Below are positions 17,980 through 27,709 of a stretch of 64,000 nucleotides of DNA, in pieces. Below the pieces are notes generated by a model. The model did no database searches. It was not told the DNA's origin and worked only from the letters and a program-made list of their open reading frames with translations. How positions within the stretch are numbered: position 1 is the first letter of the stretch; each line of letters begins with the position of its first letter. The position numbers were made by a program, and so were the translations under genes. The stretch is from Pyrobaculum ferrireducens (lineage in GTDB: Archaea; Thermoproteota; Thermoprotei; Thermoproteales; Thermoproteaceae): contig NC_016645.1 of assembly GCF_000234805.1 (NCBI RefSeq), positions 62,001-126,000 on the forward strand. The letters are read 5' to 3'.

Positions 17980-19031
17980 CTATCGCGCCTCCCCTCTATA
18001 AACTCCAGCACAGCTCTGTAGGCCTCGTCTGGGCTCATGTGCACCGGCGGGTTTTTGAAGCCCCAGGCAGATGCGCTTATCAGCGGGCCGCCGACTCCTC
18101 TGTCCAGCGCTAGCTTCGCCAGCCTCACCGAGTCGGTGACAACCGCGGCGCTGTTCCACGCGTCGTGTACGTCTAGGGTGGCCTCTATCCTTATCTGGAG
18201 GCCGCCGAATATCTCCGCCTCTATCAAGGTATGCGCTATTTTTCTATCGCCAAGGAAGCCGATGTGGGCCACCGGCGAGATGTAGGCGTCGAACTCCTGG
18301 CCGAGGGCCATCATCTTCACCGCGGCGGTCTTCGTCTTCTCCTTATCCCCCCGCCTATACATCAAGTTCACGAAATCCGGGGTGCCGCCTACATTTATCT
18401 GGTAGGTATGCCTAATCCTGACCCCCCTAAGCGCCAGCAACCTCACCAAAGTTTTATGCAGGACGGTCGCCCCTATCTGGTTCTGGGTGTCGTCTCCGAG
18501 GAGGGGCACCCCCCTCTCGGCGAATTTCCTCTGCCAGTACTCACTCGTCGCTATCGACGCAGGCATGGCGTTTACAAAGGCGGCGCCCGCCCTAAGCGCC
18601 GCTTCTGCATAGGCCTCAGCCGCCTTCTGAGCCCCAGTGGGCAGGTAGTTAACCAAAACCTCCGTATTTGTCGAGTTCAGCTCCCTAACCACGTCCTCGA
18701 CGGTGCCCTCCACTATCTTCGGCACGAGGCCGCCCGCCGGCACGCCGTCGAGCGCAGGACCCGGCCTCACCACTACGCCGAGCTTCGGAGGTTTATAGAC
18801 CACAGTGGCGTTGTTAGGCGGCTGGAATATGGCCTCCGCCAGATCCAGCCCCACCTTCCTCGCGTCTACCTCAAAGGCTGAGGTGAAGACTATATCATGG
18901 GGCGTGTAGCCCCCGACGTCTCTAAACGCCACTATGGGCTCCACCTCCCTATTTCTCTTGTACATCTCTATGCCTTGGACTAGGGCGGAGGCGCAGTTGC
19001 CGACGCCCACTATACCAACTCTGATGGGCAT
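17976..19031 (-). CDS. ino1: Inositol-1-phosphate synthase
   Basis: 351 residues, archaeal short form. The Rossmann loop GIVGVGNCASALVQG at residues 6-20, LVNYLPTGAQ near 127, GDDTQNQIGATVLH near 180 and KIAHTLIEAEIFGG near 255 match MIPS active-site blocks, with conserved Lys and Asp residues. It converts glucose-6-phosphate to inositol-1-phosphate with NAD+, feeding phosphoinositol lipids and possibly di-inositol phosphate, a thermoprotectant. First gene of the operon. An AT-rich spacer with a TATA-like GTTAATAAAC precedes the start. Confidence 0.92.
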   Translation of the reverse strand: MPIRVGIVGVGNCASALVQGIEMYKRNREVEPIVAFRDVGGYTPHDIVFTSAFEVDARKVGLDLAEAIFQPPNNATVVYKPPKLGVVVRPGPALDGVPAGGLVPKIVEGTVEDVVRELNSTNTEVLVNYLPTGAQKAAEAYAEAALRAGAAFVNAMPASIATSEYWQRKFAERGVPLLGDDTQNQIGATVLHKTLVRLLALRGVRIRHTYQINVGGTPDFVNLMYRRGDKEKTKTAAVKMMALGQEFDAYISPVAHIGFLGDRKIAHTLIEAEIFGGLQIRIEATLDVHDAWNSAAVVTDSVRLAKLALDRGVGGPLISASAWGFKNPPVHMSPDEAYRAVLEFIEGRRDR

Positions 19032-19095
19032 AGCTATCTAAACAGCTGTGTTAATAAACAATTCTGTTTAGATGATGGCTTTCCCCAGCGGCGGA

Positions 19096-20856
19096 CTACT
19101 GCATTTTCTCGGCTATCACCTCCGCCAGATCTTTCACAGCTACTGGGCTCTCCTTTGTCCTCTTGGCGTCTGACAGCATGGCGTTGCAGAAGGGGCACAG
19201 CGTGACGATGGTCTTGGCGCCGGTGGCCACGAGCTCCTCGAAACGTATGTGGCTAATTCTCTTCTCCTCGGGGACGTCGTACCAGTAGTTGCCTCCACCC
19301 GCCCCGCAACAGAAGGTCTTCTCCCCGCGTCTCGGAGGCTCCTTCACAGGGCCCAGCTTCACCAACACCTTCCTCTGGGGCTCTACCACTTTGTTGTATC
19401 TCGCTAGGTAGCAGGGGTCGTGTATTGTCAAAAGTTCGCCGCCGGGCCTCACAGCTATCTTCCCCTCTTCAACCAGCCGCTGGATAATCTGTGAGTGGTG
19501 ATAGACCTCGAGCTTCACCCCGAAGCTGGGGTATTCGTTTTTGAAGACGTTGTAGCCGTGTGGGCAGATGGTGATGAGCTTCTTAACTCCGTATTTTTCA
19601 AACACAGCCTTGTTCGCCAGCACAATTTCCTGGAACCTGCTCTCCTCGCCGATTCTCCTCACCGGATCGCCGCAACAAGTCTCCTCATCTCCAAGCACGG
19701 CGATTTTCTCAAGCATGCCGGCTTTTTTCAAAACCTCCACGAGCGATTTGACAATTTCCCTAGTCCTGCCGTCGAAGCTACCCATGCAGCCAACCCAGAG
19801 CAGGTACTCGGCCTCTGGGTTCTCCCCTATCAGCCTCACGCCGAGTTCCCTCAGCCAGTCGTGCCTACCTGCGTTAGCCACGGACATGGTGTTGCCGTAC
19901 TGGGATACGGACATGAGTACGTCTGCTATCTTCTTATCCACCTTGCTCTGGGCCACGAGGGCCCTCCTCACGCCGTAGATCACATCTAGGTGGTTCACCC
20001 TCACGGGACAGCTGTAGACACACATGCCGCAGGTGGTGCACGCCCAGACTTGTTGCTCCAGCTTAACCGCCAGTTGGTAGTCGGGGTTTTTAGAATTCAG
20101 CGCCACGGTCCTCACCACTACCCTAGGCGATAGCAACCTGCCCGCCGCCACCGCGGGACAGCCGGCGTCGCACGCCCCAATCTCGCCGCAGGACTCGCAC
20201 GACAGCAACACGTCCCTATCTACGTCTGCCACCTTCTCGTAGCCAAACTTAACATCCTCAGGCTTCACCCTGCCCTCAATTACGTCCTCTAGCTTAAAGG
20301 GGGTTCTGAACGACGTAATTTCCCTCTTGTGGTTAACTATTAGATTAGCCGCCGGCTTGACGTAGAAAACCGCGAGTAACAAGTTCCTCACAACCCCCAC
20401 GGCTAGCGAAAGCCAGCTGAGGAAAATTGAGGTAAATATGTCGGTAAACGTCAGCACTATTATAAACAGCAAAACCAGCTGCATTTTCTCAGATTCTGCG
20501 ACGAAGCCGCGCCCCTCGCCTAGCCTCCTATGTATCACGCCGCTTCTGACGAAAACCCCTACACGGTAAATCGCCGCGGCGAGGAGGCCCGCCATCACCG
20601 GCACGCCGATAATCCACAGGACAGTGGCAAGGGGCTGAAGTGGGTGCAACAAGGCTAGCAACACGGACAGCACAATGCCGGCGGCTATGGAGAAGTGCAT
20701 GTAGCCAACGCCGCCTCTCATCGCTTCTTTAAACTCATAAATTATCAAATTGATAAAGTCTATCTCCATATTATATAAACGTATTCTCTTAACTAGATTT
20801 ATTATGAAAATTATTAATGTTATTAAAAATAATATCAATAAAACTTCATTTATCAT
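19096..20856 (-). CDS. Membrane-bound HdrD-like Fe-S oxidoreductase
   Basis: 586 residues. Four or five N-terminal membrane helices (about residues 1-190) are followed by a cytoplasmic part. Two 4Fe-4S motifs are visible: CESCGEIGACDAGCP and CTTCGMCVYSCP. Two CCG-type domains follow (CMGSFDGR...ETCCGD and HDPCYLARY...FCCGAGGG...CPFC), which in heterodisulfide reductase HdrD/B bind a noncubane cluster. The fusion of NarI-like helices with HdrD suggests a quinone-linked enzyme, as in HmeD/DsrK or glycolate/lactate oxidase iron-sulfur subunits. The partner is not in the window. The start region is AT-rich, with ATG 20856 as the longest; an internal start after the first helix is possible. Confidence 0.8.
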   Translation of the reverse strand: MINEVLLILFLITLIIFIINLVKRIRLYNMEIDFINLIIYEFKEAMRGGVGYMHFSIAAGIVLSVLLALLHPLQPLATVLWIIGVPVMAGLLAAAIYRVGVFVRSGVIHRRLGEGRGFVAESEKMQLVLLFIIVLTFTDIFTSIFLSWLSLAVGVVRNLLLAVFYVKPAANLIVNHKREITSFRTPFKLEDVIEGRVKPEDVKFGYEKVADVDRDVLLSCESCGEIGACDAGCPAVAAGRLLSPRVVVRTVALNSKNPDYQLAVKLEQQVWACTTCGMCVYSCPVRVNHLDVIYGVRRALVAQSKVDKKIADVLMSVSQYGNTMSVANAGRHDWLRELGVRLIGENPEAEYLLWVGCMGSFDGRTREIVKSLVEVLKKAGMLEKIAVLGDEETCCGDPVRRIGEESRFQEIVLANKAVFEKYGVKKLITICPHGYNVFKNEYPSFGVKLEVYHHSQIIQRLVEEGKIAVRPGGELLTIHDPCYLARYNKVVEPQRKVLVKLGPVKEPPRRGEKTFCCGAGGGNYWYDVPEEKRISHIRFEELVATGAKTIVTLCPFCNAMLSDAKRTKESPVAVKDLAEVIAEKMQ

Positions 20857-20900
20857 GTAAAAATGCGGAGAAGACGATAAATAAATATTGACTTCGACAA

Positions 20901-21545
20901 CTACGTTATGTTCCTACACAGCGGCTTGAACGGACAACGTCTGCACTCCACCTTAGGCGGCTTATCCATCTCAAGCACGGACTTAATCTGGCGCAACACC
21001 TCCAACGCCCTGTCGTCTCTCTCCACTCTCTCCACCCTATTTCTATATACGAGATATCCGTGGCGGGACTTCAACATGTAGATATAGATCTGGAGCTGTC
21101 TCTTGTGGGCCTCCCTGCTGGCCAGCCCAGACTTGACCTCCACCGGTATATACTCCCTGCCCTTCTTAATCACCACATCCACCACCCCCACCAACTCTCC
21201 TATCTCTAACTTAAACTCTGTAATAACGTTGTCAAACGCCGCGACGGCTCTCTCGTACCTCTCGTGTAACAGCTTTCCCCGGATTATGGAAACCGCCGAG
21301 TCTCTGGTGAAGAGCTTAAGGCCTAGCTTGTACTGCAGCCACAAAAACCTCGGGCAAAACTCGAAGTCGTTTATAACTGAGGGGGATATGTGCCTAAAGT
21401 CGTATCTATACGCATATACCTCTGGCAGTAGTTTAAAGATCGGCCGCTCCTTCCCGAGCTCGCCCAGCGCCGTGTCCACGTCAACTTTCTCCAGATCGTC
21501 GCAGTTAACTAAGCTACAGATGGGCTTAGGCAAGAGGAGCTCCAT
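20901..21545 (-). CDS. Solo Cas4-like RecB-family nuclease
   Basis: 214 residues. The nuclease core has SVINDFEFCPRFLW (first Cys), RGKLLHERYE (His), GVVDVVIKKG (Asp), IPVEVKSG (Glu-Lys) and the QLQIYIYML motif of the RecB/Cas4 fold. The end CRRCPFKPLC supplies three more Cys for a 4Fe-4S cluster. No CRISPR array or other cas gene is seen here, so a housekeeping or repair nuclease of the solo-Cas4 kind is likely. The N-terminal 60 residues are not part of the core. Its start overlaps the GTPase gene by 20 bases, suggesting co-expression. Confidence 0.78.
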   Translation of the reverse strand: MELLLPKPICSLVNCDDLEKVDVDTALGELGKERPIFKLLPEVYAYRYDFRHISPSVINDFEFCPRFLWLQYKLGLKLFTRDSAVSIIRGKLLHERYERAVAAFDNVITEFKLEIGELVGVVDVVIKKGREYIPVEVKSGLASREAHKRQLQIYIYMLKSRHGYLVYRNRVERVERDDRALEVLRQIKSVLEMDKPPKVECRRCPFKPLCRNIT

Positions 21546-23082
21546 CTACCCCCAGGATGCGGCCGAATATCCTTGTCGGGCCGTTTCTGAAGACGAAAAC
21601 CCCTCCGTCTATATACCACGGCCTAGACAGCTCTATCTTGACGACGCCGCTGTCCCCCACCATGAGCTCCCCCCTATCAATCTCCTTTATATATCCGCCG
21701 GTCCTCACAGCCTTGTAGTGAAAGACGCCCGAGAATCCTGACCTGATGACCGTCGGGTGTCTCAAAACCAGGACCTCAGCCGTAATTTCCCTCACGGCTT
21801 TTAAAGGCCTCGTCGATATGGCCATCCCCTTCTCAATCTTATCAACCCGATCCAGAGCTATGGTGACGAAGCTACCTGCCCTGGCCTTCTCAACAGGCGT
21901 CCTGTTGAGGTGTATAGACTTGACAGTTGCCTGCGCCCACCTGCCGTCGCTGTAGGGCCCCACCCATATCCTTTCCCCCATATGCAGTACACCCCTCTCT
22001 ATCAGCCCCCCCACCACAACCCCCACGCCCTTCACTAGATAAATCTCCGAGACGTACATAAGGGGCTCCCCGTTGAGGTCCCAGCGCCTCCTCCTAGGCA
22101 GGAGGGAGAAGAATTTAAGCAGTAGGTCGAGCCCGTGTCCCGTCACGCTGGAGACGTAGAACACGGGCGCCACCCGGCCGGCCGGCATGGCCTTGGCCGC
22201 CAGCACCACGTCGCTCACGTCCTTAACTACATAGGGTATTTTACTCACGCCGGGCATTTTAAGAATCTTAACAACTTCGTCGACGGTCCTCCGAAACACC
22301 TCCTCCGGGGCGATGTCTATCCTAGTCACCACCACAAACACGGGCACGCCGAGGGCAACCGCTATGCCTAGATGCTCCTTCGTCATTTTCTGGACGCCGG
22401 AGTTTGCGGCTACCACCAGCATGACGTAGTCCGGCTGGGAGCTGAAAAGCCCCCTCAACGCCGTCCTTAAATACCTCTCGTGGCCCCCCACGTCGACGAG
22501 CAGAACCAGCTTGTCAGACCTCCTGTAGACCTCGGCCTCGTCTAGAGGATCCACCAGCCCGTGGTTAACCACCTTGTCGCCGCTGAAGCCAAGAAGCCTA
22601 AGCGACACAGCCGAGGTACGCCCCACCAAAACCTCGTGCTTATACCTAGAGGCGTAAGACCTCGCCAGCCCGTTGCCGTCGTCAAGCCTGCCCGTGGTCA
22701 ACACGCCCACTAGAGTGGACTTACCAGCGTCCACGTTCCCCATAGCCACCACCGTCACGGTAGGCGGAGGCTCCTCTCTAGTGGCAATCCTAAGCAGAAC
22801 CTCGGCCACCTTCCCCCTAATGCCATCCGACACTCTAAGAATGTAGAAAGAGGCCCCTACACGCCTAGCCATCTCCCGCAACACGCCTAACGCCCTCAGC
22901 AACTCTTCATCGGGCAGTCCCAGCGGCCTCCCGTCGTTAGACACGCCGATTAGATACACCGCCTCCCCCCCGCCCTCCGCCAACCTGCGCTTCAGCTGAC
23001 CCGCCAACCTGTCGACGTCTTGAGAGTCAAGAGTAAGCTTATACTCCACATTGCCCTCCTCCGACTCAGGAGGAAACACCAC
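21526..23082 (-). CDS. EF1A-like GTPase (GTPBP1/2 type)
   Basis: 518 residues. An N-terminal 95-residue leader (NVEYKLTLDSQDVDRLAGQL onward) precedes a translational-GTPase G domain: G1 GNVDAGKST near 110, G3 DVGGHERY near 198, G4 region VTRID, then an EF-Tu-like domain II (GVGVVVGGLIERGVLHMGE) and domain III. The order and leader fit archaeal and eukaryotic GTPBP1/2, whose role in tRNA delivery or mRNA quality control is not settled. A diverged fragment of its 5' end sits at 36839-36930. It shares a 20-base overlap with the Cas4-like gene; GTG 23082 has TATA-like TTTTTAAC 18-25 bases upstream. Confidence 0.85.
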   Translation of the reverse strand: MVFPPESEEGNVEYKLTLDSQDVDRLAGQLKRRLAEGGGEAVYLIGVSNDGRPLGLPDEELLRALGVLREMARRVGASFYILRVSDGIRGKVAEVLLRIATREEPPPTVTVVAMGNVDAGKSTLVGVLTTGRLDDGNGLARSYASRYKHEVLVGRTSAVSLRLLGFSGDKVVNHGLVDPLDEAEVYRRSDKLVLLVDVGGHERYLRTALRGLFSSQPDYVMLVVAANSGVQKMTKEHLGIAVALGVPVFVVVTRIDIAPEEVFRRTVDEVVKILKMPGVSKIPYVVKDVSDVVLAAKAMPAGRVAPVFYVSSVTGHGLDLLLKFFSLLPRRRRWDLNGEPLMYVSEIYLVKGVGVVVGGLIERGVLHMGERIWVGPYSDGRWAQATVKSIHLNRTPVEKARAGSFVTIALDRVDKIEKGMAISTRPLKAVREITAEVLVLRHPTVIRSGFSGVFHYKAVRTGGYIKEIDRGELMVGDSGVVKIELSRPWYIDGGVFVFRNGPTRIFGRILGVDGAPLA

Positions 23083-23134
23083 AAAAATATCTACGTCCAG
23101 TTAAAAACAATGATGAAAAACCAGTCTTGAGAGG

Positions 23135-25306
23135 TTAGAGCGGCAACAAGCCGAATGGGAATATCCCCAGCGCAGAATTGGCAGATACTATAGCATAGGC
23201 GAACACCACAGACAGCGTGTTCAACACCTTTATCAACGGGTTCAGTGAGGGGCCAGACGTGTCTTTGAAAGGATCGCCGACGGTGTCGCCTATCACAGCG
23301 GCCTTGTGCATATCCGTCTTCTTAAGGCCCTGGATTTCGATATACTTCTTGGCGTTGTCCCAGGCGCCTCCTGCGTTTGCCATCAGCAAAGCCCGGGGCA
23401 CACCCGCCACAATGGCGCCCATGATGAGACCCGCCAGGGCGTTCCACCCCAGCAACAAGCCGGTCAGCAACGGGACTATTATGGCGGCCAGCCCCGGTAT
23501 CAAAAACTCGCCCAAGGCCCTCCTCGTCGCTATGTCCACCACCCGGGCGTAGTCCGGCTGCTCCTTCCACTCAAGAATGCCGGGCTTCTCTCTAAACTGC
23601 CTCCTAATCTCCTCCACGATCTCCATGGCGGTCCTCCCCACAGCCTCAAGCGTCCTGCTCGTGAAGAAGTAGACCAGCGCCACGCCGATGAGGGAGCCTA
23701 TCAACACATTGGCGTTAATCACAGAAAGCCCCGTCAAGCTCTGCGACATGACCTGGACCAGGTTTTGCTTCGTAATTTGCGATGCAGCACCTACTATTTC
23801 AAATATCAAAGCCACGAAGAGGACCAGGGCGGCCAGCGCGGCGCTGGCAATGGCGTACCCCTTCGTAGTGGCCTTGGTCGTGTTGCCAACCGAGTCTAGC
23901 ACGTCGGTGATTTCCCTCACCTCATCCGGCAAGCCAGCCATCTCCACCACACCGCCGGCGTTGTCTGAGACGGGGCCGTACGAGTCCGCCGTGATTATTA
24001 TGCCGGCGATCACTAGCAACCCCACGCTGGCCATGGCCGTGCCGAATATGCCAGCCAGATACTTAGAGAGCTCTCCGAAGCCCTGCACAGGGACTGTGAA
24101 GTAGCCAATCATGTAGGATATCCCAAGCACGGCGGCTATCACCGCTATCACGGGTATAGCGCTCATGAGGCCGATGCCGTACCCCGTCACGATGACGGTG
24201 GCCGGGCTGATCTTGGCCTGCTCCGCTATCCTCCTAACAGGCCCGTAGTTGTAAGAAGTGAAGTAGTCTGTGATTTTGACAATAAACGGAGCCAGCACAG
24301 CCCCCAGAGATGTGGCCGCCGCCAGCGCCAGCGCCTTCGCCGTATCGAGGCCTAGTGCTAAGGCGCCTAGGAAGAAGAGCACTACTGAAAGTCCGATGGT
24401 GGCGTATACAGCCATGTTTATCGAAGAGAGCGGGTGCTTAACCCCCGACGTCTTTAGCAGATTGACACCGGCGAAAGTTGCCACAAGCGCCAGGGTGGCG
24501 AATAGTATAATTGCGCTGTAGTATTGAGACGGCAGTCCCAGTATCGCCGCTAGGAACAGAGCCGCGGTTACCGTAACTATGTAAGACTCGTAGACGTCCG
24601 CCGCCATGCCGGCCACATCGCCTACGTTGTCGCCCACGTTATCGGCAATAACCCCGGGGTTGCGGGGGTCGTCTTCAGGAATGCCCGCCTCGATCTTGCC
24701 GACGAGATCTGCGCCCAAGTCGGCCGCCTTTGTGTAAATCCCCCCGCCCACTCTCATAAACAGAGTAACCAGCGAGGCGCCGAACCCCAGCGCCACCAGA
24801 GGCACCTCCCAGCCCTCCTTCAGAATAGTCTTGAAAACCAGGTAGAATCCAGATATCAGAAGCAACGCGATGCTGGCAAGCGAAAGCCCCATCACCGCGC
24901 CAGCGCGCCACGACACTAACAAAGCCCTGCCCATGCCGCCCGTAGCCGCGGCCTGGGCCACGCGGGAAGCCGACCTAGTCGTGACGTACATCCCCAGAAA
25001 GCCCGCCAGCATGGAGCCCAGAGCCCCCACCACAAATCCCAACGTGGTTAGGCCAAAGGTGCCGCGTCCTCTGTCGATAATAGCAAAGATTAGTACGGCT
25101 AACACCACCAGCAGAATCGCCAATGTCCTGTACTGCCTGAAGAGATACGCCTTGGCGCCCGTGGCGATGGCTTGGGAGATAAAACGCATTTTTTCATTAC
25201 CTGGATCCTGCTTCAGTACCCACCTGGCCAGGAAAACAGCGTATGCTATTCCTGCAAGACCTATAAAAATGCCGAGTACAGCGACGTGGGTGTCGGTCAG
25301 TTGCAT
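23135..25306 (-). CDS. hppA: Membrane-bound H+-translocating pyrophosphatase, K+-independent
   Basis: About 723 residues and 15-16 membrane helices. Substrate motifs DLVGKIEAGIPEDDPRN and NVGDNVGDVAGMAADVYESY are intact, with the C-terminal MANAGGAWDNAKKYIE and GDTVGDPFKDTSGPS acidic blocks. The Lys in GNTTKATTKG marks the K+-independent, proton-pumping class, as known for the P. aerophilum enzyme. It couples PPi hydrolysis to proton export. Start moved to ATG 25306 (MQLTDTHVAVLG) because a TATA-like CTTTTAAACC lies 20-29 bases upstream; a longer frame up to 25363 exists. Divergent from the ATPase subunit I gene. Confidence 0.93.
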   Translation of the reverse strand: MQLTDTHVAVLGIFIGLAGIAYAVFLARWVLKQDPGNEKMRFISQAIATGAKAYLFRQYRTLAILLVVLAVLIFAIIDRGRGTFGLTTLGFVVGALGSMLAGFLGMYVTTRSASRVAQAAATGGMGRALLVSWRAGAVMGLSLASIALLLISGFYLVFKTILKEGWEVPLVALGFGASLVTLFMRVGGGIYTKAADLGADLVGKIEAGIPEDDPRNPGVIADNVGDNVGDVAGMAADVYESYIVTVTAALFLAAILGLPSQYYSAIILFATLALVATFAGVNLLKTSGVKHPLSSINMAVYATIGLSVVLFFLGALALGLDTAKALALAAATSLGAVLAPFIVKITDYFTSYNYGPVRRIAEQAKISPATVIVTGYGIGLMSAIPVIAVIAAVLGISYMIGYFTVPVQGFGELSKYLAGIFGTAMASVGLLVIAGIIITADSYGPVSDNAGGVVEMAGLPDEVREITDVLDSVGNTTKATTKGYAIASAALAALVLFVALIFEIVGAASQITKQNLVQVMSQSLTGLSVINANVLIGSLIGVALVYFFTSRTLEAVGRTAMEIVEEIRRQFREKPGILEWKEQPDYARVVDIATRRALGEFLIPGLAAIIVPLLTGLLLGWNALAGLIMGAIVAGVPRALLMANAGGAWDNAKKYIEIQGLKKTDMHKAAVIGDTVGDPFKDTSGPSLNPLIKVLNTLSVVFAYAIVSANSALGIFPFGLLPL

Positions 25307-25405
25307 AGCTTCCCTATTGGGGCGGTTTAAAAGCTTTATTGGCACTGTATATGTAATCAACACGTATACGGCATGTATTTAAAAACGAGTTAATTCTGCG
25401 GATCT

Positions 25406-27709
25406 GTGCCTCTTGAACGCGTCGTGGAGTTCAGAGTAGCCGCCAATGTAGACCTCCTACCTGAGTTGATTTTCTATGTGGGGAAAACAGGCGCCGCCAT
25501 GTTTGAGGAGAGGCCGGAAAAACTTCCCAGACCTCGCGACCCCGCTCTATTTCACAAAGTCAAGAAAATCGACGAGTTTCTCAACCAGCTACAGATCTAC
25601 TTCCAGCCGCAGCAAGTCAGCCTCCCACTCGAGCCGCTTGAGTCCCAAGTGGACTCGGTGCTGGAGAAGCTGGGCGCCGTGCAGAAGGAGGTGGCGTACT
25701 ACACACGCCTACTCGACGAGCTAAGAAGCAAGCTCTCCACCTCGCGTGAGGTAGCTACTGTAAAGACTCAGCAACAGCCGAGGACTGAGATGCTGGACGC
25801 CTTCGTGGCCATCCCAGGCAGGGCGTTGAAGGAGGCGGTGGAGCTGGTTAAGGCCGCCAACGCCACGGTGGCGCAACGGGGCAACGCCCTCCTGGTGGTG
25901 GCGGAGCGGGGGAGGGCCCCGCAGCTGAGGGCCGCCTTGGAGAAGCTCGGCGCCAGGGTCCTCACGTTGCAGGAGGTAGCTGAGATCGAGCCGCCCGACG
26001 TCGTGGAGGAGAGGTTGAGGAGAGTTGAAGAGGAGCTTAAATCCACGGTGCGGCGGCACAGCGACTTGATAAACTACGCATACACTCTCAGGAACGCCGC
26101 GTCCTCCGTCATAGACGTCTTCAACAAATCCGCGATAGACGAAGGGGCCGAAGTCGGCCACCTCTTCGAGTCATATGAAAACGAGATTAGGAGAACTGAG
26201 AAACAGCTGGCGGATCTCAGAAGGATTAAACAGGTGCTGGAGGGGCTCTCGGGGAGGGAGAGCCTAAAACTGCCTGAGGGGTTCAAGCTGTATGTAGATC
26301 CCGAACTGCCCATAGAGGCGCCGCATGTGCTCCAGGAGATAAACGGAGTCAAGGTGGCCCTCGTGAGGGGCGAGGCCAGGGGCCTCGAAGTGCCGCCCGA
26401 GTACCTCGCAGATATAAAGACGGGCAGGCAGCTTGTGGAGGGCGCCATCGCCTCCGCCGAGGCGGCGCTGAGGAAGCTGAAAAGAGACTTGGAGGTTTTG
26501 GAAAAACAATATGGCGAGTTCTCCCTCTACGGCGACAGGAGGTGGGAGGAGCATAGAGACGTCGCCACTCTAGTCTTCTACGTCTTGGAGAGAGACGTGA
26601 AGAAGATCGACGACGCCCTTTCTGAATTCGCGAGGCGGAACTCGGCGAAGTTAGACATACTCAGGAGAACACGCTACAGGTACTTCGACAGCGTCCCCAT
26701 GGAGAGAAGGCCCACCCTGGAGAGGTACCCGGCGCCTATTAGGCAGTTTACCCATATTGTATACATGTACGGGGTGCCCAGGCCCTACGAGATCAGCCCC
26801 GTGCCCCTCGTGGCGCTGATGTTCCCGCTGTTCTTCGGCTGGATGTACGGCGACCTAGGCCACGGCTTCCTGCTGTTCTTGCTAGGCGTGCTACTAATGA
26901 CTAAGCTCTACGGAGGCCGCCACAGAGACTGGGGCGTCATATGGGCGGTGACAGGCCTAACCGCCATGTTCTTCGGCGCGTTCGTGTACCAAGAGGCCTT
27001 CGGCTTCCCCCTAAGCGCCTTCGGCATAGAGGTGCCAGGCGCCCCCCTCTTCCATCTGTTTGGAGAACACCAGCTAGTGGCTACAGAAGGCGTGATCATG
27101 GCGATTAGAGCCGCCTTCATCCTAGGCTTCTTCTTGATACTGCTGTCGTTCCTTGCCAAGTTCGTCAACACCTGGCTGAAGGGAGAGCCCGACGTGGCTC
27201 TTGGATTAATACTGCCACAGGTGGTGCTCTTCTTCTCCCTCGCCATGGTCTTCTTCTCGCTGGTGAAGGAGGCTCTGCATCTAGAGTTCATGTCGCCAAT
27301 ACTGCAACTCCCCTGGATCTACGTCTTCCTAATAGCCCTCCTCTGGAGCTTTGCAGGAGCCCTGGCGCTAAGGGCGAAGTACAGACACCACGAGGAGGCG
27401 CCGCCCATCACCGAGGAGCTTATACTCGGCTTCGTCGAGGGGTCCCTCGGAGCTCTGGCAAACATACCCAGCTTCGCCCGCCTCGTAATTCTCGTCCTCA
27501 TTCACGGAGTCTTGACCAAGCTAGTCAACGGCGTGGCCCTCTCCCTAGGCCCCGCCGGGGTAGCCTTCGCCATATTCGGCCACTCGCTGATAGCCACGGC
27601 GGAGGGCTTGTTCTCCCTTGTGCAATCGCTACGTCTCTCCTTCTACGAAACCCTCTCCAAGTTCTACGAGGGCAGAGGCCGCCTATTCCTTCCGCTGAGG
27701 TTGCCGTAA
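25406..27709 (+). CDS. atpI: A-type ATP synthase subunit I (a subunit)
   Basis: 767 residues. The N-terminal 430 residues are soluble and rich in coiled coil (RVEEELKSTVRRHSDLINYA; AEAALRKLKRDLEVLEKQYG), forming the peripheral-stalk attachment. The C-terminal part has seven or eight membrane helices, beginning PLVALMFPLFFGWMYGDLGHG, with the essential half-channel Arg probably in the LRLSF region near the end. This subunit, with the c ring, conducts protons. Other A-ATPase genes are not here, a scattered arrangement common in Pyrobaculum. GTG 25406 has TATA-like TTTAAAAACG 19-28 bases upstream. The next gene's ATG directly follows the stop. Confidence 0.92.
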   Translation: MPLERVVEFRVAANVDLLPELIFYVGKTGAAMFEERPEKLPRPRDPALFHKVKKIDEFLNQLQIYFQPQQVSLPLEPLESQVDSVLEKLGAVQKEVAYYTRLLDELRSKLSTSREVATVKTQQQPRTEMLDAFVAIPGRALKEAVELVKAANATVAQRGNALLVVAERGRAPQLRAALEKLGARVLTLQEVAEIEPPDVVEERLRRVEEELKSTVRRHSDLINYAYTLRNAASSVIDVFNKSAIDEGAEVGHLFESYENEIRRTEKQLADLRRIKQVLEGLSGRESLKLPEGFKLYVDPELPIEAPHVLQEINGVKVALVRGEARGLEVPPEYLADIKTGRQLVEGAIASAEAALRKLKRDLEVLEKQYGEFSLYGDRRWEEHRDVATLVFYVLERDVKKIDDALSEFARRNSAKLDILRRTRYRYFDSVPMERRPTLERYPAPIRQFTHIVYMYGVPRPYEISPVPLVALMFPLFFGWMYGDLGHGFLLFLLGVLLMTKLYGGRHRDWGVIWAVTGLTAMFFGAFVYQEAFGFPLSAFGIEVPGAPLFHLFGEHQLVATEGVIMAIRAAFILGFFLILLSFLAKFVNTWLKGEPDVALGLILPQVVLFFSLAMVFFSLVKEALHLEFMSPILQLPWIYVFLIALLWSFAGALALRAKYRHHEEAPPITEELILGFVEGSLGALANIPSFARLVILVLIHGVLTKLVNGVALSLGPAGVAFAIFGHSLIATAEGLFSLVQSLRLSFYETLSKFYEGRGRLFLPLRLP

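Noticed and set aside
23109-23115. ATGATGA resembling a C box upstream of the H+-PPase gene
   Set aside because: No CTGA-type D box at the right distance and no matching D'/C' pair.
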